This document shows, in pieces, positions 1-8,997 of a DNA stretch of 64,000 bases (positions are counted from its first letter, which is position 1; the number at the start of each line of letters is the position of its first letter). The DNA lies in contig NZ_CP089980.1 in assembly GCF_021389955.1 (NCBI RefSeq), positions 247,501 to 311,500 of the forward strand, read 5' to 3'. The stretch comes from Fulvivirga maritima. Its GTDB lineage: Bacteria; Bacteroidota; Bacteroidia; Cytophagales; Cyclobacteriaceae. Under the pieces are notes generated by a model. The model was not told the origin of the DNA. It was given only the letters and a program-made list of their open reading frames with translations, and searched no databases. The translations under genes were made by a program, and so were the position numbers.

Positions 1-1086
1 ATCTACAATCTCAAAAGGGAAGATATCCGTAACCGTACCATCTCCTCTTTTATAATGTGTACATACCTTTATCTTATCAAAGATACTCAGCACATCTGCT
101 TTCATCATAAAAAGCTGTGTAACACCATTTATCATGATAGCATACTTCAACGCAGGCAGATCTAACCAACCACATCTTCTTGGCCTACCAGTAGTAGCTC
201 CAAATTCGTTACCTTCTGTCTGCATGTTTTTACCATCTTCATCAAACAATTCGGTTGGGAATGGTCCACTACCCACTCGAGTGCAATATGCTTTGAAGAT
301 TCCGAACACCTCTCCTATCTTATTAGGAGCCACTCCTAGGCCACTACACGCTCCGGGAGTGGTAGTGTTAGAACTGGTAACAAAAGGATAACTACCGAAG
401 TCAATATCTAATAAAGATCCCTGGGCACCTTCGGCCAGCACTTTGGCTCCACTGTTAAGTACTTCATTGATCTTATACTCACTTTCTATGAGCTGGAACT
501 TCTTAAGGAAATCTACAGCCTCGAAAAATTCCTTATCTAACGGCTCCATGTCAGGAACTGCGTTATATTGTTTCAATATCTCTATGTGAGCAGCTACTAG
601 CTTCTGATATTTTTCTTTGAAGTTAGGAGAAAGAACATCTCCTACTCTAAGTCCCATTCGGGCAATCTTATCTTGATAAGTAGGTCCTATCCCTTTCAAA
701 GTAGAGCCTATCTTTGATTTACCTTTTGCTTCTTCATAAGCTGCATCTAAAAGCCTATGGGTAGGTAGTATCAATTGAGTTTTCTTAGAAATGTAAAGGT
801 TGCTATGCACATCTAAGTTAAACTTATCTAATGCCTCTACTTCCTTTTTAAATATTAACGGATCTAGAACTACACCATTTCCAATGATGTTTTCTATGTC
901 TTTTCTAAAGATTCCAGATGGGATTTGATGCAAAACATGCTTAATTCCATCAAACTCCAAGGTATGTCCTGCATTAGGGCCTCCCTGGAAACGTGCCACC
1001 ATATTATATTGAGTGGCTAAAAAGTCAACTATTTTTCCTTTACCTTCATCTCCCCACTGGAGCCCTAGTAACACATCCATTTTCAT
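1..1086 (-). CDS. purA: Adenylosuccinate synthetase, 3' end cut by window edge
   Basis: Catalyses GTP-dependent joining of IMP and aspartate to adenylosuccinate, the first committed step from IMP to AMP in the cytoplasm. Translating the minus strand from ATG at 1086 gives MKMDVLLGLQWGDEGKGK, the family's N-terminal GTP/IMP loop, followed by FQGGPNAGHT and later LAEGAQGSLLDIDFGSYPFVT and TTGRPRRCGWLD-type motifs in the right order. About 361 residues are visible of a family length near 420-430, so only the C-terminus lies outside the window. A second in-frame ATG two codons downstream (1080) would give MDVLLGLQ and is equally plausible. It sits 15 nt after the STAS gene and is probably cotranscribed with it and the Fur-like gene. 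Confidence 0.96.
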   Translation of the reverse strand, partial: MKMDVLLGLQWGDEGKGKIVDFLATQYNMVARFQGGPNAGHTLEFDGIKHVLHQIPSGIFRKDIENIIGNGVVLDPLIFKKEVEALDKFNLDVHSNLYISKKTQLILPTHRLLDAAYEEAKGKSKIGSTLKGIGPTYQDKIARMGLRVGDVLSPNFKEKYQKLVAAHIEILKQYNAVPDMEPLDKEFFEAVDFLKKFQLIESEYKINEVLNSGAKVLAEGAQGSLLDIDFGSYPFVTSSNTTTPGACSGLGVAPNKIGEVFGIFKAYCTRVGSGPFPTELFDEDGKNMQTEGNEFGATTGRPRRCGWLDLPALKYAIMINGVTQLFMMKADVLSIFDKIKVCTHYKRGDGTVTDIFPFEIVD

Positions 1087-1101
1087 TGGTATATATTATA
1101 A

Positions 1102-1446
1102 TTATGCGCTTTTTAAATTCTCAAATGCTTCCTCCTGGCTATCAACGATACTAAAGATAGCGTTCAGTTTTGTAATGATCAGAAGTTTCTTCACACTCTC
1201 AGAGGGTTTTAACAAACATACCTCCCCGCCTTTGTTTCTAAATTTGGTAAGGATGGTGATGAGAACGCCAATGCCACTACTGTTAATGTACCTCAGCTCG
1301 GATATATCAATCATACAAAGGCGAACGCCATTTTGAATATGATCATTAATAATTTCCATAATGCCGATGCCATTATCTTCACCAATCAAATCACCTTCCA
1401 ATTTCAGGATAAAGACCTGATCTTTTAACTCATGACTTACATTCAT
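1102..1446 (-). CDS. STAS-domain protein (anti-sigma factor antagonist-like)
   Basis: A 114-residue single-domain protein with the STAS fold pattern: an N-terminal strand pair (VFILKLEGDLIGEDNG), then IDISELRYINSSGIGVLI, which contains the conserved Asp-Ile-Ser and the Ser-Ser-Gly loop where SpoIIAA/RsbV-type antagonists are phosphorylated. The C-terminal helix carries KLNAIFSIVDSQEEAF, as in the family. In known systems such proteins release a sigma factor from an anti-sigma kinase, but no RsbW-like kinase or sigma factor gene is nearby, so its partner is unknown. It lies between the fur-like gene (17 nt upstream) and purA (15 nt downstream), which suggests one transcript. Confidence 0.85.
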   Translation of the reverse strand: MNVSHELKDQVFILKLEGDLIGEDNGIGIMEIINDHIQNGVRLCMIDISELRYINSSGIGVLITILTKFRNKGGEVCLLKPSESVKKLLIITKLNAIFSIVDSQEEAFENLKSA

Positions 1447-1463
1447 AAAACTACAGGGGTTAA

Positions 1464-1937
1464 TTAAGATGACTGTTCATTCTTCAATTTGGCCTGACAA
1501 TCTCCACAGATTCCGTAAAGGTTTAAGGAATGGTGTAAGATGTCAAAGTTTAGCAGCTCCCCTACCATGGTTTGGATGTTATGGATTCGAGGATCACAAA
1601 ACTCAACCACCTTATGACATTCAGTACAAATCAGATGGTCATGTTGCTTATAGCCATAAGATTTTTCGTACTGTGCCAGGTTTCTTCCAAACTGATGCTT
1701 GCTGACCAAATCACACTCAACCAGTAAGTCAAGTGTGTTATATACAGTAGCTCTGCTCACTCTATAGTTTTTGTTTTTCATACTTATATAGAGTGATTCA
1801 ACATCAAAGTGTCCATCACGAGAGTAAATCTCTTCTAAGATAGCATATCTCTCAGGGGTTTTTCTGAGCCCCTTATTTTCCAGATAAGCTGTGAATATTT
1901 TTTTTACTTCCTCGTAAACTTTCTCGTTAAGTGCCAT
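1464..1937 (-). CDS. Fur-family metal/peroxide-responsive transcriptional regulator
   Basis: 157 residues. The N-terminal winged helix runs through [16 protein letters not shown] and the recognition-helix region [15 protein letters not shown], the hallmark of Fur proteins. The C-terminal dimerisation half has [18 protein letters not shown] and a second CxxC (CGDC) near the end, giving the two cysteine pairs of the structural zinc site. Whether it senses iron, zinc or peroxide (Fur, Zur or PerR) cannot be told from these motifs. It is the first gene of a tight minus-strand group with the STAS gene and purA, and lies 58 nt after relA/spoT. DNA-binding regulator acting in the cytoplasm. Confidence 0.9.
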   Translation of the reverse strand: MALNEKVYEEVKKIFTAYLENKGLRKTPERYAILEEIYSRDGHFDVESLYISMKNKNYRVSRATVYNTLDLLVECDLVSKHQFGRNLAQYEKSYGYKQHDHLICTECHKVVEFCDPRIHNIQTMVGELLNFDILHHSLNLYGICGDCQAKLKNEQSS

Positions 1938-1995
1938 TAGATCTCCTTCTCAAGGATACAAATATAGGATTTCTTTTAGGAATGAAAGAACCTGC

Positions 1996-4206
1996 TTAAT
2001 CATTATAATCAAATCTGGATACTTTCACTACCCCTTCTACTTTTTCCAACTTGTTAATAAGTAGATCCAAATGTACGGTATCTATTACATAGAGCATTAT
2101 ATCTCCTGAAAAAATACCAGAATCAGTGTCTATAGACATAGATCTCATGTTCACTTTTAGCTCATCTGATATAATAGAAGACACATCATTGATCAGTCCA
2201 ACCCTATCAGTACCAATAATTTTAAGTCCTGCCAGGAATGAAGAAGCATGCTGCGATGTCCATTTAGCTTTAACTACCCGGTGGCCATGATTTGCCAAGA
2301 GCTCTGGCGCATTAGGACAAGTAGTTCTGTGAATTTTAATTCCTTCATTAACCGTAACGAAACCAAACACATTGTCTCCAGGAATAGGATTACAACATTT
2401 TGCTAATTTGTAATCTATTACATCCATATCCTCTCCAATGAGCAAGACATCGCTTTCTTTTACTTTTACGATCTCCTTCTCAAAGGATTTAGCATCAGAC
2501 ACTTTGTTATTACTATGTGCCTTAATGGTATTGGACGGCTTAAAGTCTTTGAAGCGTTTGAAATCTTTAAAATCAATTTCGCCAGCCCCCACTTTAAAGA
2601 ATAGCTCAAACTGCGTATTGGTATTAAAATATGCTCTTAAACGATCGAAGGTTTCTCTGGAAGCATCAATCTTTAATTGCTTGAGCTTTCTTAACGTGAT
2701 TTCTTTTCCCTCTTCAGCAATAAACTTTTTATCTTCTTTTAGCTCATCCTTGATTTTAGCCTTGGCTTTAGAAGTAACTACAAACCTGAGCCAACCTTCA
2801 TTAGGCTTTTGCTTACTAGAGGTGAGTATTTCTACCTGGTCTCCATTTTTAAGCTCATAGTTTATAGGCACTAACTTTTGATTTACCTTAGCCCCTATAC
2901 ACCTGGCTCCTATTTCGGTATGAATATCAAAGGCAAAATCAAGCGCAGTGGCTCCATGTGGCAAGGTTTTAAGATCTCCTTTTGGTGTAAATATGAATAC
3001 CTCTTCATTAAAAAGGTTGCCTCTAAAATTATCAACAAACTCCAGAGCACTAGAATCATTTTGCTCCAGCATGTCTCTTACTTTGTTGATCCACTGATCT
3101 AAGCCGGAAGCTCCATGACTATTATCTTTATACTTCCAATGCGCGGCATAACCTTTCTCAGCTATTTCGTCCATTCTTTTAGTACGAATCTGCACCTCAA
3201 CCCACTGACCATTCCGCGCCATAACAGTGGTATGTAATGATTCATAACCATTAGCCTTTGGTGTACTGATCCAATCCCTCAACCTGTCCGGATTGGGTTT
3301 GTAGTAATCCGTAACTATGGAATATACCAGCCAGCAGGCTGCCTTTTCATTTTCAGGAGTGGTGTCAATAATAATTCTGATGGCAAACAAATCATATACC
3401 TGATCAAAAGGTATGTTTTGCTTTTTCATCTTATTCCAAATGGAATATACTGATTTAGGCCTTCCTTTTATGATGTAATTAAGGCCATGATCATTGAGTT
3501 CTTTTTGTAATGGCCTTATAAAACTCTTAATAAAGCGGTTTCTCACTTCTTTGGTCGAAGCAATCTTCCTGATTATTCCCGTATAAGTTTCATTTTCTGT
3601 ATACCTAAGGTACAGATCTTCCATTTCTGATTTTATGGAATATAAACCTAAACGGTGCGCCAGCGGAGCATATAAAAATATAGTTTCTGAGGCTATTTTA
3701 TATTGCTTGTTAACGGGCATACTATCCAGGGTACGCATATTATGTAACCTATCAGCCAGCTTCACCAAAATAACCCTCACATCTTCTGATAGTGTGAGTA
3801 GCATTTTCCTGAAGTTCTCTGCTTGCTGAGAGCTTCCATGTTCAAAAACCCCGGAAATTTTGGTAAGCCCATCTATAATACGGGCTATCTTCTTTCCAAA
3901 ATTACGTTCTATATCTTCGGTAGTCCATTCTGTATCTTCAACGACATCATGCAGCAGTGCTGCCACAATTGATGTAGTACCCAGACCAATTTCATCCACG
4001 CAAATTTTAGCTACCGCCAGTGGATGAAAAATGTACGGTTCTCCGGATTTTCTTCTCATTCCCTGATGAGCATCCATCGAAGTCTTAAAGGCCTTTCTAA
4101 TAATTTTAGAATCTCCTTCCTTTAAAATAGGCTTAGCCCTTCTTAAGAGCTGTCTGTATTTCCTTATTATTTCCTTATTTTCTTCCTCTACATCAATCGC
4201 AATCAT
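1996..4206 (-). CDS. Bifunctional (p)ppGpp synthetase/hydrolase, RelA/SpoT family
   Basis: A 736-residue long RSH enzyme that makes and degrades the stringent-response alarmone (p)ppGpp. Domains in order: HD hydrolase (about 50-200) with FHPLAVAKICVDEIGL and the metal-binding LLHDVVEDT; synthetase (about 240-370) with YDLFAIRIII, ANGYESLHTTV and VEVQIRTKRMDEIAEKG; TGS (about 395-455) with VFIFTPKGDLKTLPHGATAL; a zinc-finger/helical region with CCNPIPGD; and a C-terminal ACT domain (about 665-736). Both catalytic motifs look intact, so it is probably Rel-type and bifunctional. It is 58 nt upstream of the fur-like gene on the same strand. The 98 nt upstream of its start separate it from the divergent tRNA-Leu. 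Confidence 0.96.
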   Translation of the reverse strand: MIAIDVEEENKEIIRKYRQLLRRAKPILKEGDSKIIRKAFKTSMDAHQGMRRKSGEPYIFHPLAVAKICVDEIGLGTTSIVAALLHDVVEDTEWTTEDIERNFGKKIARIIDGLTKISGVFEHGSSQQAENFRKMLLTLSEDVRVILVKLADRLHNMRTLDSMPVNKQYKIASETIFLYAPLAHRLGLYSIKSEMEDLYLRYTENETYTGIIRKIASTKEVRNRFIKSFIRPLQKELNDHGLNYIIKGRPKSVYSIWNKMKKQNIPFDQVYDLFAIRIIIDTTPENEKAACWLVYSIVTDYYKPNPDRLRDWISTPKANGYESLHTTVMARNGQWVEVQIRTKRMDEIAEKGYAAHWKYKDNSHGASGLDQWINKVRDMLEQNDSSALEFVDNFRGNLFNEEVFIFTPKGDLKTLPHGATALDFAFDIHTEIGARCIGAKVNQKLVPINYELKNGDQVEILTSSKQKPNEGWLRFVVTSKAKAKIKDELKEDKKFIAEEGKEITLRKLKQLKIDASRETFDRLRAYFNTNTQFELFFKVGAGEIDFKDFKRFKDFKPSNTIKAHSNNKVSDAKSFEKEIVKVKESDVLLIGEDMDVIDYKLAKCCNPIPGDNVFGFVTVNEGIKIHRTTCPNAPELLANHGHRVVKAKWTSQHASSFLAGLKIIGTDRVGLINDVSSIISDELKVNMRSMSIDTDSGIFSGDIMLYVIDTVHLDLLINKLEKVEGVVKVSRFDYND

Positions 4207-4256
4207 AAGGCAATTTTATAGTTCTATATTTTTTTTTCAAAATTTTTAAGCAAAAG

Positions 4257-4287
4257 GTTGCAATGTAAAATTTAATCAATACATTTG
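4257..4287 (+). promoter_or_regulatory. Bacteroidota-type promoter of tRNA-Leu
   Basis: GTTG at 4257-4260, a spacer of exactly 19 nt, and TACATTTG at 4280-4287 match the Bacteroidota sigma-A consensus TTTG-N19-TAnnTTTG with one mismatch in the upstream box. The tRNA begins 18 nt after the -7 element, consistent with a short 5' leader. Function is inferred from consensus and position. Confidence 0.75.
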
Positions 4288-4304
4288 CACTCCATTTACA
4301 TCAA

Positions 4305-4386
4305 GCGGATGTGGCGAAATTGGTAGACGCACTAGACTTAGGATCTAGCGCCTCCGGGCATGGGGGTTCGAGTCCCTCCATCCGCA
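4305..4386 (+). tRNA. tRNA-Leu(TAG)
   Basis: An 82-nt class II tRNA. The acceptor stem GCGGATG pairs with CATCCGC followed by discriminator A. The D-arm is GCG-AAATTGGTAGA-CGC. The anticodon stem CTAGA/TCTAG encloses loop CTTAGGA, so the anticodon is TAG, reading CUN leucine codons. A long variable arm precedes the T-arm with loop TTCGAGT. CCA is not encoded. A hairpin with a T-run follows at 4396-4446. Confidence 0.97.
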
Positions 4387-4395
4387 CTATTAATT

Positions 4396-4446
4396 ACCCT
4401 CAGTCCAGAACTCTTAGTAATATGAGATCGAGATTGAGGGTTTTTA
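4396..4446 (+). terminator. Probable terminator after tRNA-Leu
   Basis: ACCCTCA at 4396-4402 pairs with TGAGGGT at 4435-4441 across a 32-nt loop and is followed by TTTTTATTT. It fits an intrinsic terminator for tRNA-Leu ahead of the trigger factor gene, although the long loop lowers certainty. Confidence 0.55.
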
Positions 4447-4480
4447 TTTATCACATTTATCACTGTTAAAGATTACAGCT

Positions 4481-5818
4481 TTGGATATCACATTAGACAA
4501 AAAAAGCCCCACAGAAGCCGCAATTAAAGTTACATTAAAGGAGAGTGATTACCAACCCAATGTAGAAGAAAAAGTAAAGGATTTCGCTAAGAAAGCTAGT
4601 ATAAAGGGTTTCAGACCAGGTAAGGTTCCTCCAGGGCTTATCAAGAAAATGTATGGTAAATCAATAGTGGTAGAAGAAATTAATAATATACTTTCAAAAT
4701 CACTATCTGACTATATTAAAAACGAAAATATTCAACTAATCGGTGAGCCACTTCCTGACGAAGAAAAAGCTGCTCAGATCGATTGGGATAATCAAAAAGA
4801 TTTTGAATTCGACTATAACATTGGGATGGTTGATGATTTCAAGTACAATCTTTCTGAAAAAGAAAAGCTTACTTCTTACACTATAGAATTAGATAAAAAG
4901 ACACTTGACGAAACGTTAGATAACGTTAAAAAACAATTCGGCAACAGTGTAAATCCTGAAACTAGTGAAGAAGGAGATTCTCTTTATGGTTTATTTGAGC
5001 AAGTAGATGGAGATATCTCTAACGAAGCTCTTTTAGACTTAAACTGGGAAAATATCACTAAAAAGGATCAGAAAAAATTCACAGGTCTTAAGAAAGACGA
5101 CACTGTAGAATTTGATATTGAAAAAGTAGTTAAAGATCCTCACGCAGTAATGCACCTTTTAAATATTGGTCATGATGAAGCTCATGAACTTAAAGGTAAA
5201 TTCACTCTTACTGTAAAAAACATCAACAGAACTGAGCCTGCTGAGTTAAACCAAGAATTGTTTGACAAAGTATTTGGTAAAGATGCCGTGAGCAGTGAAG
5301 AAGAATTTATAAATAAGGTAAAAGAAACTGTAGAAGATAACTACAAGAGAGAGACTGACTTTTTCCTTGATCAGACTATAAAAGATCACTTTGTAAGCAA
5401 AACCAAAATGGAAATTCCTGAAGAATTTCTTAAAAATTGGTTGCTTAGAACTAACGAAAACATAACTCAAGCAGATCTTGATAAAGAATTTGATGAGTAT
5501 GTTAAATCTTTGAAATGGGATTTGATCAAAAATAAAATTGCTGAAGACAACGAGATTAAAGTTGAGAATGAAGAAGTAGTGGATAGAGCTAAGTCTATGA
5601 TTCTTCAACAACTAGGAGGAGCTGGAGCTGCTGAGCAATTGAAAGATCATATGGATGCTTTTGCTGACAACTACCTGAAAGCAGAGAACGGCCAGAACTA
5701 CATGAAAGTTTTCACTGAAGTTAGAGATGAAAAAATCGTTAATTTCATTAAAGAAAAAGTAACCATTACTGAGAAGAAAGTAGATGTGGAAGGATTTAAA
5801 AAAATTGTTGAAAAATAA
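4481..5818 (+). CDS. tig: Trigger factor, ribosome-associated chaperone
   Basis: 445 residues. Binds at the ribosome exit tunnel and shelters nascent chains. The N-terminal domain contains the ribosome-docking signature GFRPGKVP at 43-50. A divergent PPIase-like middle region (about 155-250) lacks clear catalytic motifs, as is common in Bacteroidota trigger factors. The rest is the helical chaperone domain, rich in Lys and Glu. The only sensible start is TTG at 4481 (MDITLDKKSPTEA), because no in-frame ATG lies near the conserved N-terminus; the upstream region is AT-rich with no clear Shine-Dalgarno site. It precedes clpP and clpX in the same direction, a common bacterial arrangement, but a terminator separates it from clpP. 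Confidence 0.95.
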   Translation: MDITLDKKSPTEAAIKVTLKESDYQPNVEEKVKDFAKKASIKGFRPGKVPPGLIKKMYGKSIVVEEINNILSKSLSDYIKNENIQLIGEPLPDEEKAAQIDWDNQKDFEFDYNIGMVDDFKYNLSEKEKLTSYTIELDKKTLDETLDNVKKQFGNSVNPETSEEGDSLYGLFEQVDGDISNEALLDLNWENITKKDQKKFTGLKKDDTVEFDIEKVVKDPHAVMHLLNIGHDEAHELKGKFTLTVKNINRTEPAELNQELFDKVFGKDAVSSEEEFINKVKETVEDNYKRETDFFLDQTIKDHFVSKTKMEIPEEFLKNWLLRTNENITQADLDKEFDEYVKSLKWDLIKNKIAEDNEIKVENEEVVDRAKSMILQQLGGAGAAEQLKDHMDAFADNYLKAENGQNYMKVFTEVRDEKIVNFIKEKVTITEKKVDVEGFKKIVEK

Positions 5819-5846
5819 ACAACTTACCACATAAAACGTAACAATA

Positions 5847-5871
5847 AAAGCCCTCTATAGGGCTTTTTTTT
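5847..5871 (+). terminator. Intrinsic terminator after trigger factor
   Basis: AAAGCCCTCTATAGGGCTTT forms a short GC-rich hairpin (GCCCT/AGGGC core) followed by an unbroken T-run, 28 nt after the trigger factor stop codon. It implies that clpP-clpX has its own promoter. Confidence 0.85.
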
Positions 5872-5949
5872 ATAATAGTAGATATGTTTAATAAAATCTT
5901 GTTATAATTGAGTATAACGGATTATGCTAACTTAAGAATAGAAGAAACG

Positions 5950-6621
5950 ATGATAAACAAAGAAGAATTTAGGAAATACGCAGTAAAGCATCAAGGCATT
6001 AGCGGTCATACATTTGATGACTATGCCAGCACTGTTGAAAACATGACTCAATATGTAATTGAAGAACGTCCTGGGAACTTCAGAGCTATCGATGTATTTA
6101 CCCGTTTAATCTCTGACAGAATTATATTTTTGGGTATGGGTGTAGATGACCAAATAGCTAATATCATTACAGCCCAGCTGTTATTTCTGGAATCTAGTGA
6201 CCCTAAAAAGGATATTATTATGTATATTAATAGTCCTGGGGGATCTGTATATGCTGGTTTAGGTATTTATGACACTATGCAGTATGTAAATCCTGATGTA
6301 GCTACTATCTGTACAGGTATGGCTGCTTCTATGGCTGCTGTACTTATGTCAGCCGGAGCAAAAGGAAAAAGAGCTGCGTTACCTCACTCAAGAATAATGA
6401 TTCACCAGCCAAGCGGTGGTATGCAAGGACAATCTCGCGATATGGAGATTACCTTAAAGCAAATGCAGGAATTAAGAAAAGATCTTTACCAAATTTTGGC
6501 AGATCATACAGGCCAAAAATATGATAAGATCGAACACGACTCTGACAGAGATTACTGGATGAGGGCAAAAGAGGCCAAGGAATACGGTCTTATTGATGAA
6601 ATATTAGAAAGAAAGAAATAA
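5950..6621 (+). CDS. clpP: ATP-dependent Clp protease proteolytic subunit
   Basis: A self-compartmentalising serine peptidase that pairs with ClpX. With the ATG at 5950 (MINKEEFRKYAVKHQG) it has 223 residues. The triad is visible and correctly spaced: Ser127 in GMAASMAAVL, His152 in RIMIHQPSG, Asp201 in DSDRDYWM; the YINSPGGSV oxyanion region is present. The reading frame stays open upstream to TTG at 5908, which would add 14 residues with no resemblance to the family, so ATG 5950 is preferred. clpX follows after 6 nt, so the two are cotranscribed. Confidence 0.95.
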   Translation: MINKEEFRKYAVKHQGISGHTFDDYASTVENMTQYVIEERPGNFRAIDVFTRLISDRIIFLGMGVDDQIANIITAQLLFLESSDPKKDIIMYINSPGGSVYAGLGIYDTMQYVNPDVATICTGMAASMAAVLMSAGAKGKRAALPHSRIMIHQPSGGMQGQSRDMEITLKQMQELRKDLYQILADHTGQKYDKIEHDSDRDYWMRAKEAKEYGLIDEILERKK

Positions 6622-6627
6622 AAAATT

Positions 6628-7863
6628 ATGGCAGAAGTAACTTGCTCATTTTGTGGGAGGAATAAGAAAGATGTTGATTTGATGATATCAGGCATTCACG
6701 CTCACATTTGTGACAAATGCATCACTCAGGCAAATCAAATTCTTTCGGAGGAGAAAAAAGCCAATACCGGATCTGACGGCACGCCTAATTTCAACTTGGT
6801 TAAGCCTAAAGAGATGAAGAGCTACCTGGATGAGTTTGTAATAGGGCAAGATGAGGCTAAAAAAGTAATATCAGTAGCTGTATATAACCATTATAAAAGG
6901 TTAATGCAACAAAAAGCTGACGATGATGTGACTATAGAAAAGTCTAATATCGTAATGGTAGGCGAAACCGGAACCGGAAAAACTTACTTGGCTCGTACCT
7001 TAGCGAGGATACTTCAGGTTCCTTTTTGTATAGCCGATGCTACGGTACTAACAGAAGCCGGATATGTAGGTGAAGATGTAGAAAGCATTTTAACCAGACT
7101 ATTACAAGCGGCTGATTATGACACAGAGGCTGCTGAAAGAGGCATTGTTTATATAGATGAACTTGATAAAATAGCTAGAAAGTCTGATAACCCATCGATT
7201 ACCAGAGATGTAAGTGGTGAAGGTGTGCAACAGGCACTTTTAAAGCTATTAGAAGGGACTACCGTAAACGTACCACCACAAGGTGGGCGTAAGCATCCTG
7301 ATCAAAAAATGATCTCTGTAAACACTGAAAATATCCTTTTCATTTGTGGTGGAGCCTTTGATGGTATTTCAAGAAATATTGCCAAGAGAATCAATACACG
7401 CCCTATGGGCTTTGCTTCTTCTGGTGACGCTCTTAAACCACTTGATGTAGAGAATGACAACCTCTTAAGATATATTACAGCGCAAGATCTTAAGAGCTTT
7501 GGACTTATACCTGAGCTTATTGGAAGAATGCCTGTACTCACCTTCCTTAATCCATTAGATGGAGATGCATTGCGTCAGATTCTAACGGAACCTAAAAATG
7601 CTTTGATTAAACAATATCAGAAGCTTTTTGAAATGGAAGATATCAAGGTTGAGTTTGAGGATGAAGCTTTAGATTTTATAGTAGAAAAAGCTGTAGAATA
7701 TAAACTTGGAGCCAGAGGTCTAAGATCGATTTGTGAAGCTATTATCAATGATGCTATGTTTGAAATGCCATCAGATGATAAAGCTAAAAAACTGACTATT
7801 GACAGGTCTTATGCTGAAGAGCAATTCAGCAAATCAAAATACAGTAAGCTAAAAGTAGCTTAA
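6628..7863 (+). CDS. clpX: ATP-dependent Clp protease ATP-binding subunit ClpX
   Basis: An AAA+ unfoldase that feeds substrates such as ssrA-tagged proteins to ClpP. 411 residues. The N-terminal zinc-binding domain has CSFCGRN and CDKC (Cys 6, 9, 28, 31). The AAA+ core has Walker A GETGTGKT (112-119), Walker [11 protein letters not shown], the pore-loop region GYVGEDVE and sensor-2 motif GARGLRSI. Length and order match the family. The start ATG at 6628 lies 6 nt after clpP; a convergent terminator follows immediately. Confidence 0.97.
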   Translation: MAEVTCSFCGRNKKDVDLMISGIHAHICDKCITQANQILSEEKKANTGSDGTPNFNLVKPKEMKSYLDEFVIGQDEAKKVISVAVYNHYKRLMQQKADDDVTIEKSNIVMVGETGTGKTYLARTLARILQVPFCIADATVLTEAGYVGEDVESILTRLLQAADYDTEAAERGIVYIDELDKIARKSDNPSITRDVSGEGVQQALLKLLEGTTVNVPPQGGRKHPDQKMISVNTENILFICGGAFDGISRNIAKRINTRPMGFASSGDALKPLDVENDNLLRYITAQDLKSFGLIPELIGRMPVLTFLNPLDGDALRQILTEPKNALIKQYQKLFEMEDIKVEFEDEALDFIVEKAVEYKLGARGLRSICEAIINDAMFEMPSDDKAKKLTIDRSYAEEQFSKSKYSKLKVA

Positions 7864-7865
7864 AA

Positions 7866-7902
7866 AAAAAAGAGAGCAGTTTATGACTGCTCTCTTTTTT
7901 TT
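7866..7902. terminator. Bidirectional terminator between clpX and lpxB
   Basis: AGAGAGCAGT-TTATG-ACTGCTCTCT is flanked by A-runs on the left and T-runs on the right, so it can end transcripts from both strands. The lpxB stop codon (7881-7883) lies inside the loop, so the terminator is partly coding. Confidence 0.85.
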
Positions 7903-8990
7903 GATTCTCTTACAATTATATCTGCGGCATTATCAGATGCCCGACCTATATCCAGCTCCTTTTTTATAGCCTTATAATTATTAATCATTTCATTCCGGTA
8001 ATCAGCGTTTTCTAGTAAAAGCGTTAACTCACCCTGAAGATTTTTAATATTCAAATCTTTCTGAATTAGTTCTTTCACCACCAGCTTATTGGCTATTAAG
8101 TTAACCAATGAAATATAAGGCACCATAATTAAATTCTTTGCGATAGCATAAGAAATGGTACTGGTTTTATAGATTACCATCTGCGGAATTTCCCACATGG
8201 CAGTTTCTAATGTGGCAGTTCCTGAAGTTACAATCGCGGCCCTGGCCCCTGCCAGCAGCTCATAGGTATGACCTTCAACCAAGGTTACATTATCATTACT
8301 ATTGATTTCCGCATAGAGCATGTCTGGTAAATTATTAACGGCAGCTATAGCAAAATGTCTATCAGGAAAAAGCTTCACTAATTCATTCAATGTAGGTAGC
8401 ACGCCTAAAAGTTCCTGTTTTCTACTGCCTGGTAATACCGCCACATAATCAGTAAGCCTATTCATTATTGATGAATCCAGCTCATAGCCTTTAACAGCAT
8501 CTAGCACCGGATTACCCACATATTCCACTTCCCAATCAAACTTTTTGTAAAAGTCCTTTTCGAAAGGCATGATGGTAAGCATATGATCGACTCGCTTCTT
8601 TATCTTTTTAGCTCGGCCTTGATTCCATGCCCATACTTTAGGAGATATATAATAGAAAACAGGAATTCCTTCCTTTTTTGCGAAAGCAGCTATCTTAAGG
8701 TTAAAACCAGCATAATCTACCAGAATAATAGCATCAGGATTATAGTTACTAATTTCAGCTTTGCACTGTTTTAAATAACCATTTATTGTTCTGATATTGA
8801 GAAGTACCTCTAAAAAGCCCATAAAAGCAAGATCTCTGTAGTGGACAGAAATTTTGGCTCCTGCTTCCTCCATGTAATCTCCTCCAAAACCTTGAAACTG
8901 CGCTTCGCTATCTCTTTGTTTTACACTTTTTATCAGATTTCCGGCATGTAAATCTCCAGACCTCTCTCCTGCTATTATATAATACTTCAT
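7881..8990 (-). CDS. lpxB: Lipid-A-disaccharide synthase
   Basis: A GT19 glycosyltransferase that condenses UDP-2,3-diacylglucosamine with lipid X to form the lipid A disaccharide at the inner membrane. 369 residues. It opens with YYIIAGERSGDLHAGNL, the family's N-terminal signature, and contains FQGFGGDYMEEAGAKI, YYISPKVWAWNQGRAKKIK, YVGNPVLDAV, LPGSRKQELL and the nucleotide-sugar region TSGTATLETAMWEIPQMV. Full family length. The 6-carboxytetrahydropterin synthase gene ends 7 nt upstream, indicating a two-gene operon although the pathways are unrelated. Confidence 0.95.
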   Translation of the reverse strand: MKYYIIAGERSGDLHAGNLIKSVKQRDSEAQFQGFGGDYMEEAGAKISVHYRDLAFMGFLEVLLNIRTINGYLKQCKAEISNYNPDAIILVDYAGFNLKIAAFAKKEGIPVFYYISPKVWAWNQGRAKKIKKRVDHMLTIMPFEKDFYKKFDWEVEYVGNPVLDAVKGYELDSSIMNRLTDYVAVLPGSRKQELLGVLPTLNELVKLFPDRHFAIAAVNNLPDMLYAEINSNDNVTLVEGHTYELLAGARAAIVTSGTATLETAMWEIPQMVIYKTSTISYAIAKNLIMVPYISLVNLIANKLVVKELIQKDLNIKNLQGELTLLLENADYRNEMINNYKAIKKELDIGRASDNAADIIVRESKKREQS

Positions 8991-8997
8991 TAATATC

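Noticed and set aside
2438-2860. ORF of 140 codons on the plus strand inside relA/spoT
   Set aside because: Antisense shadow of a well-conserved gene with low-complexity Leu/Ser composition.
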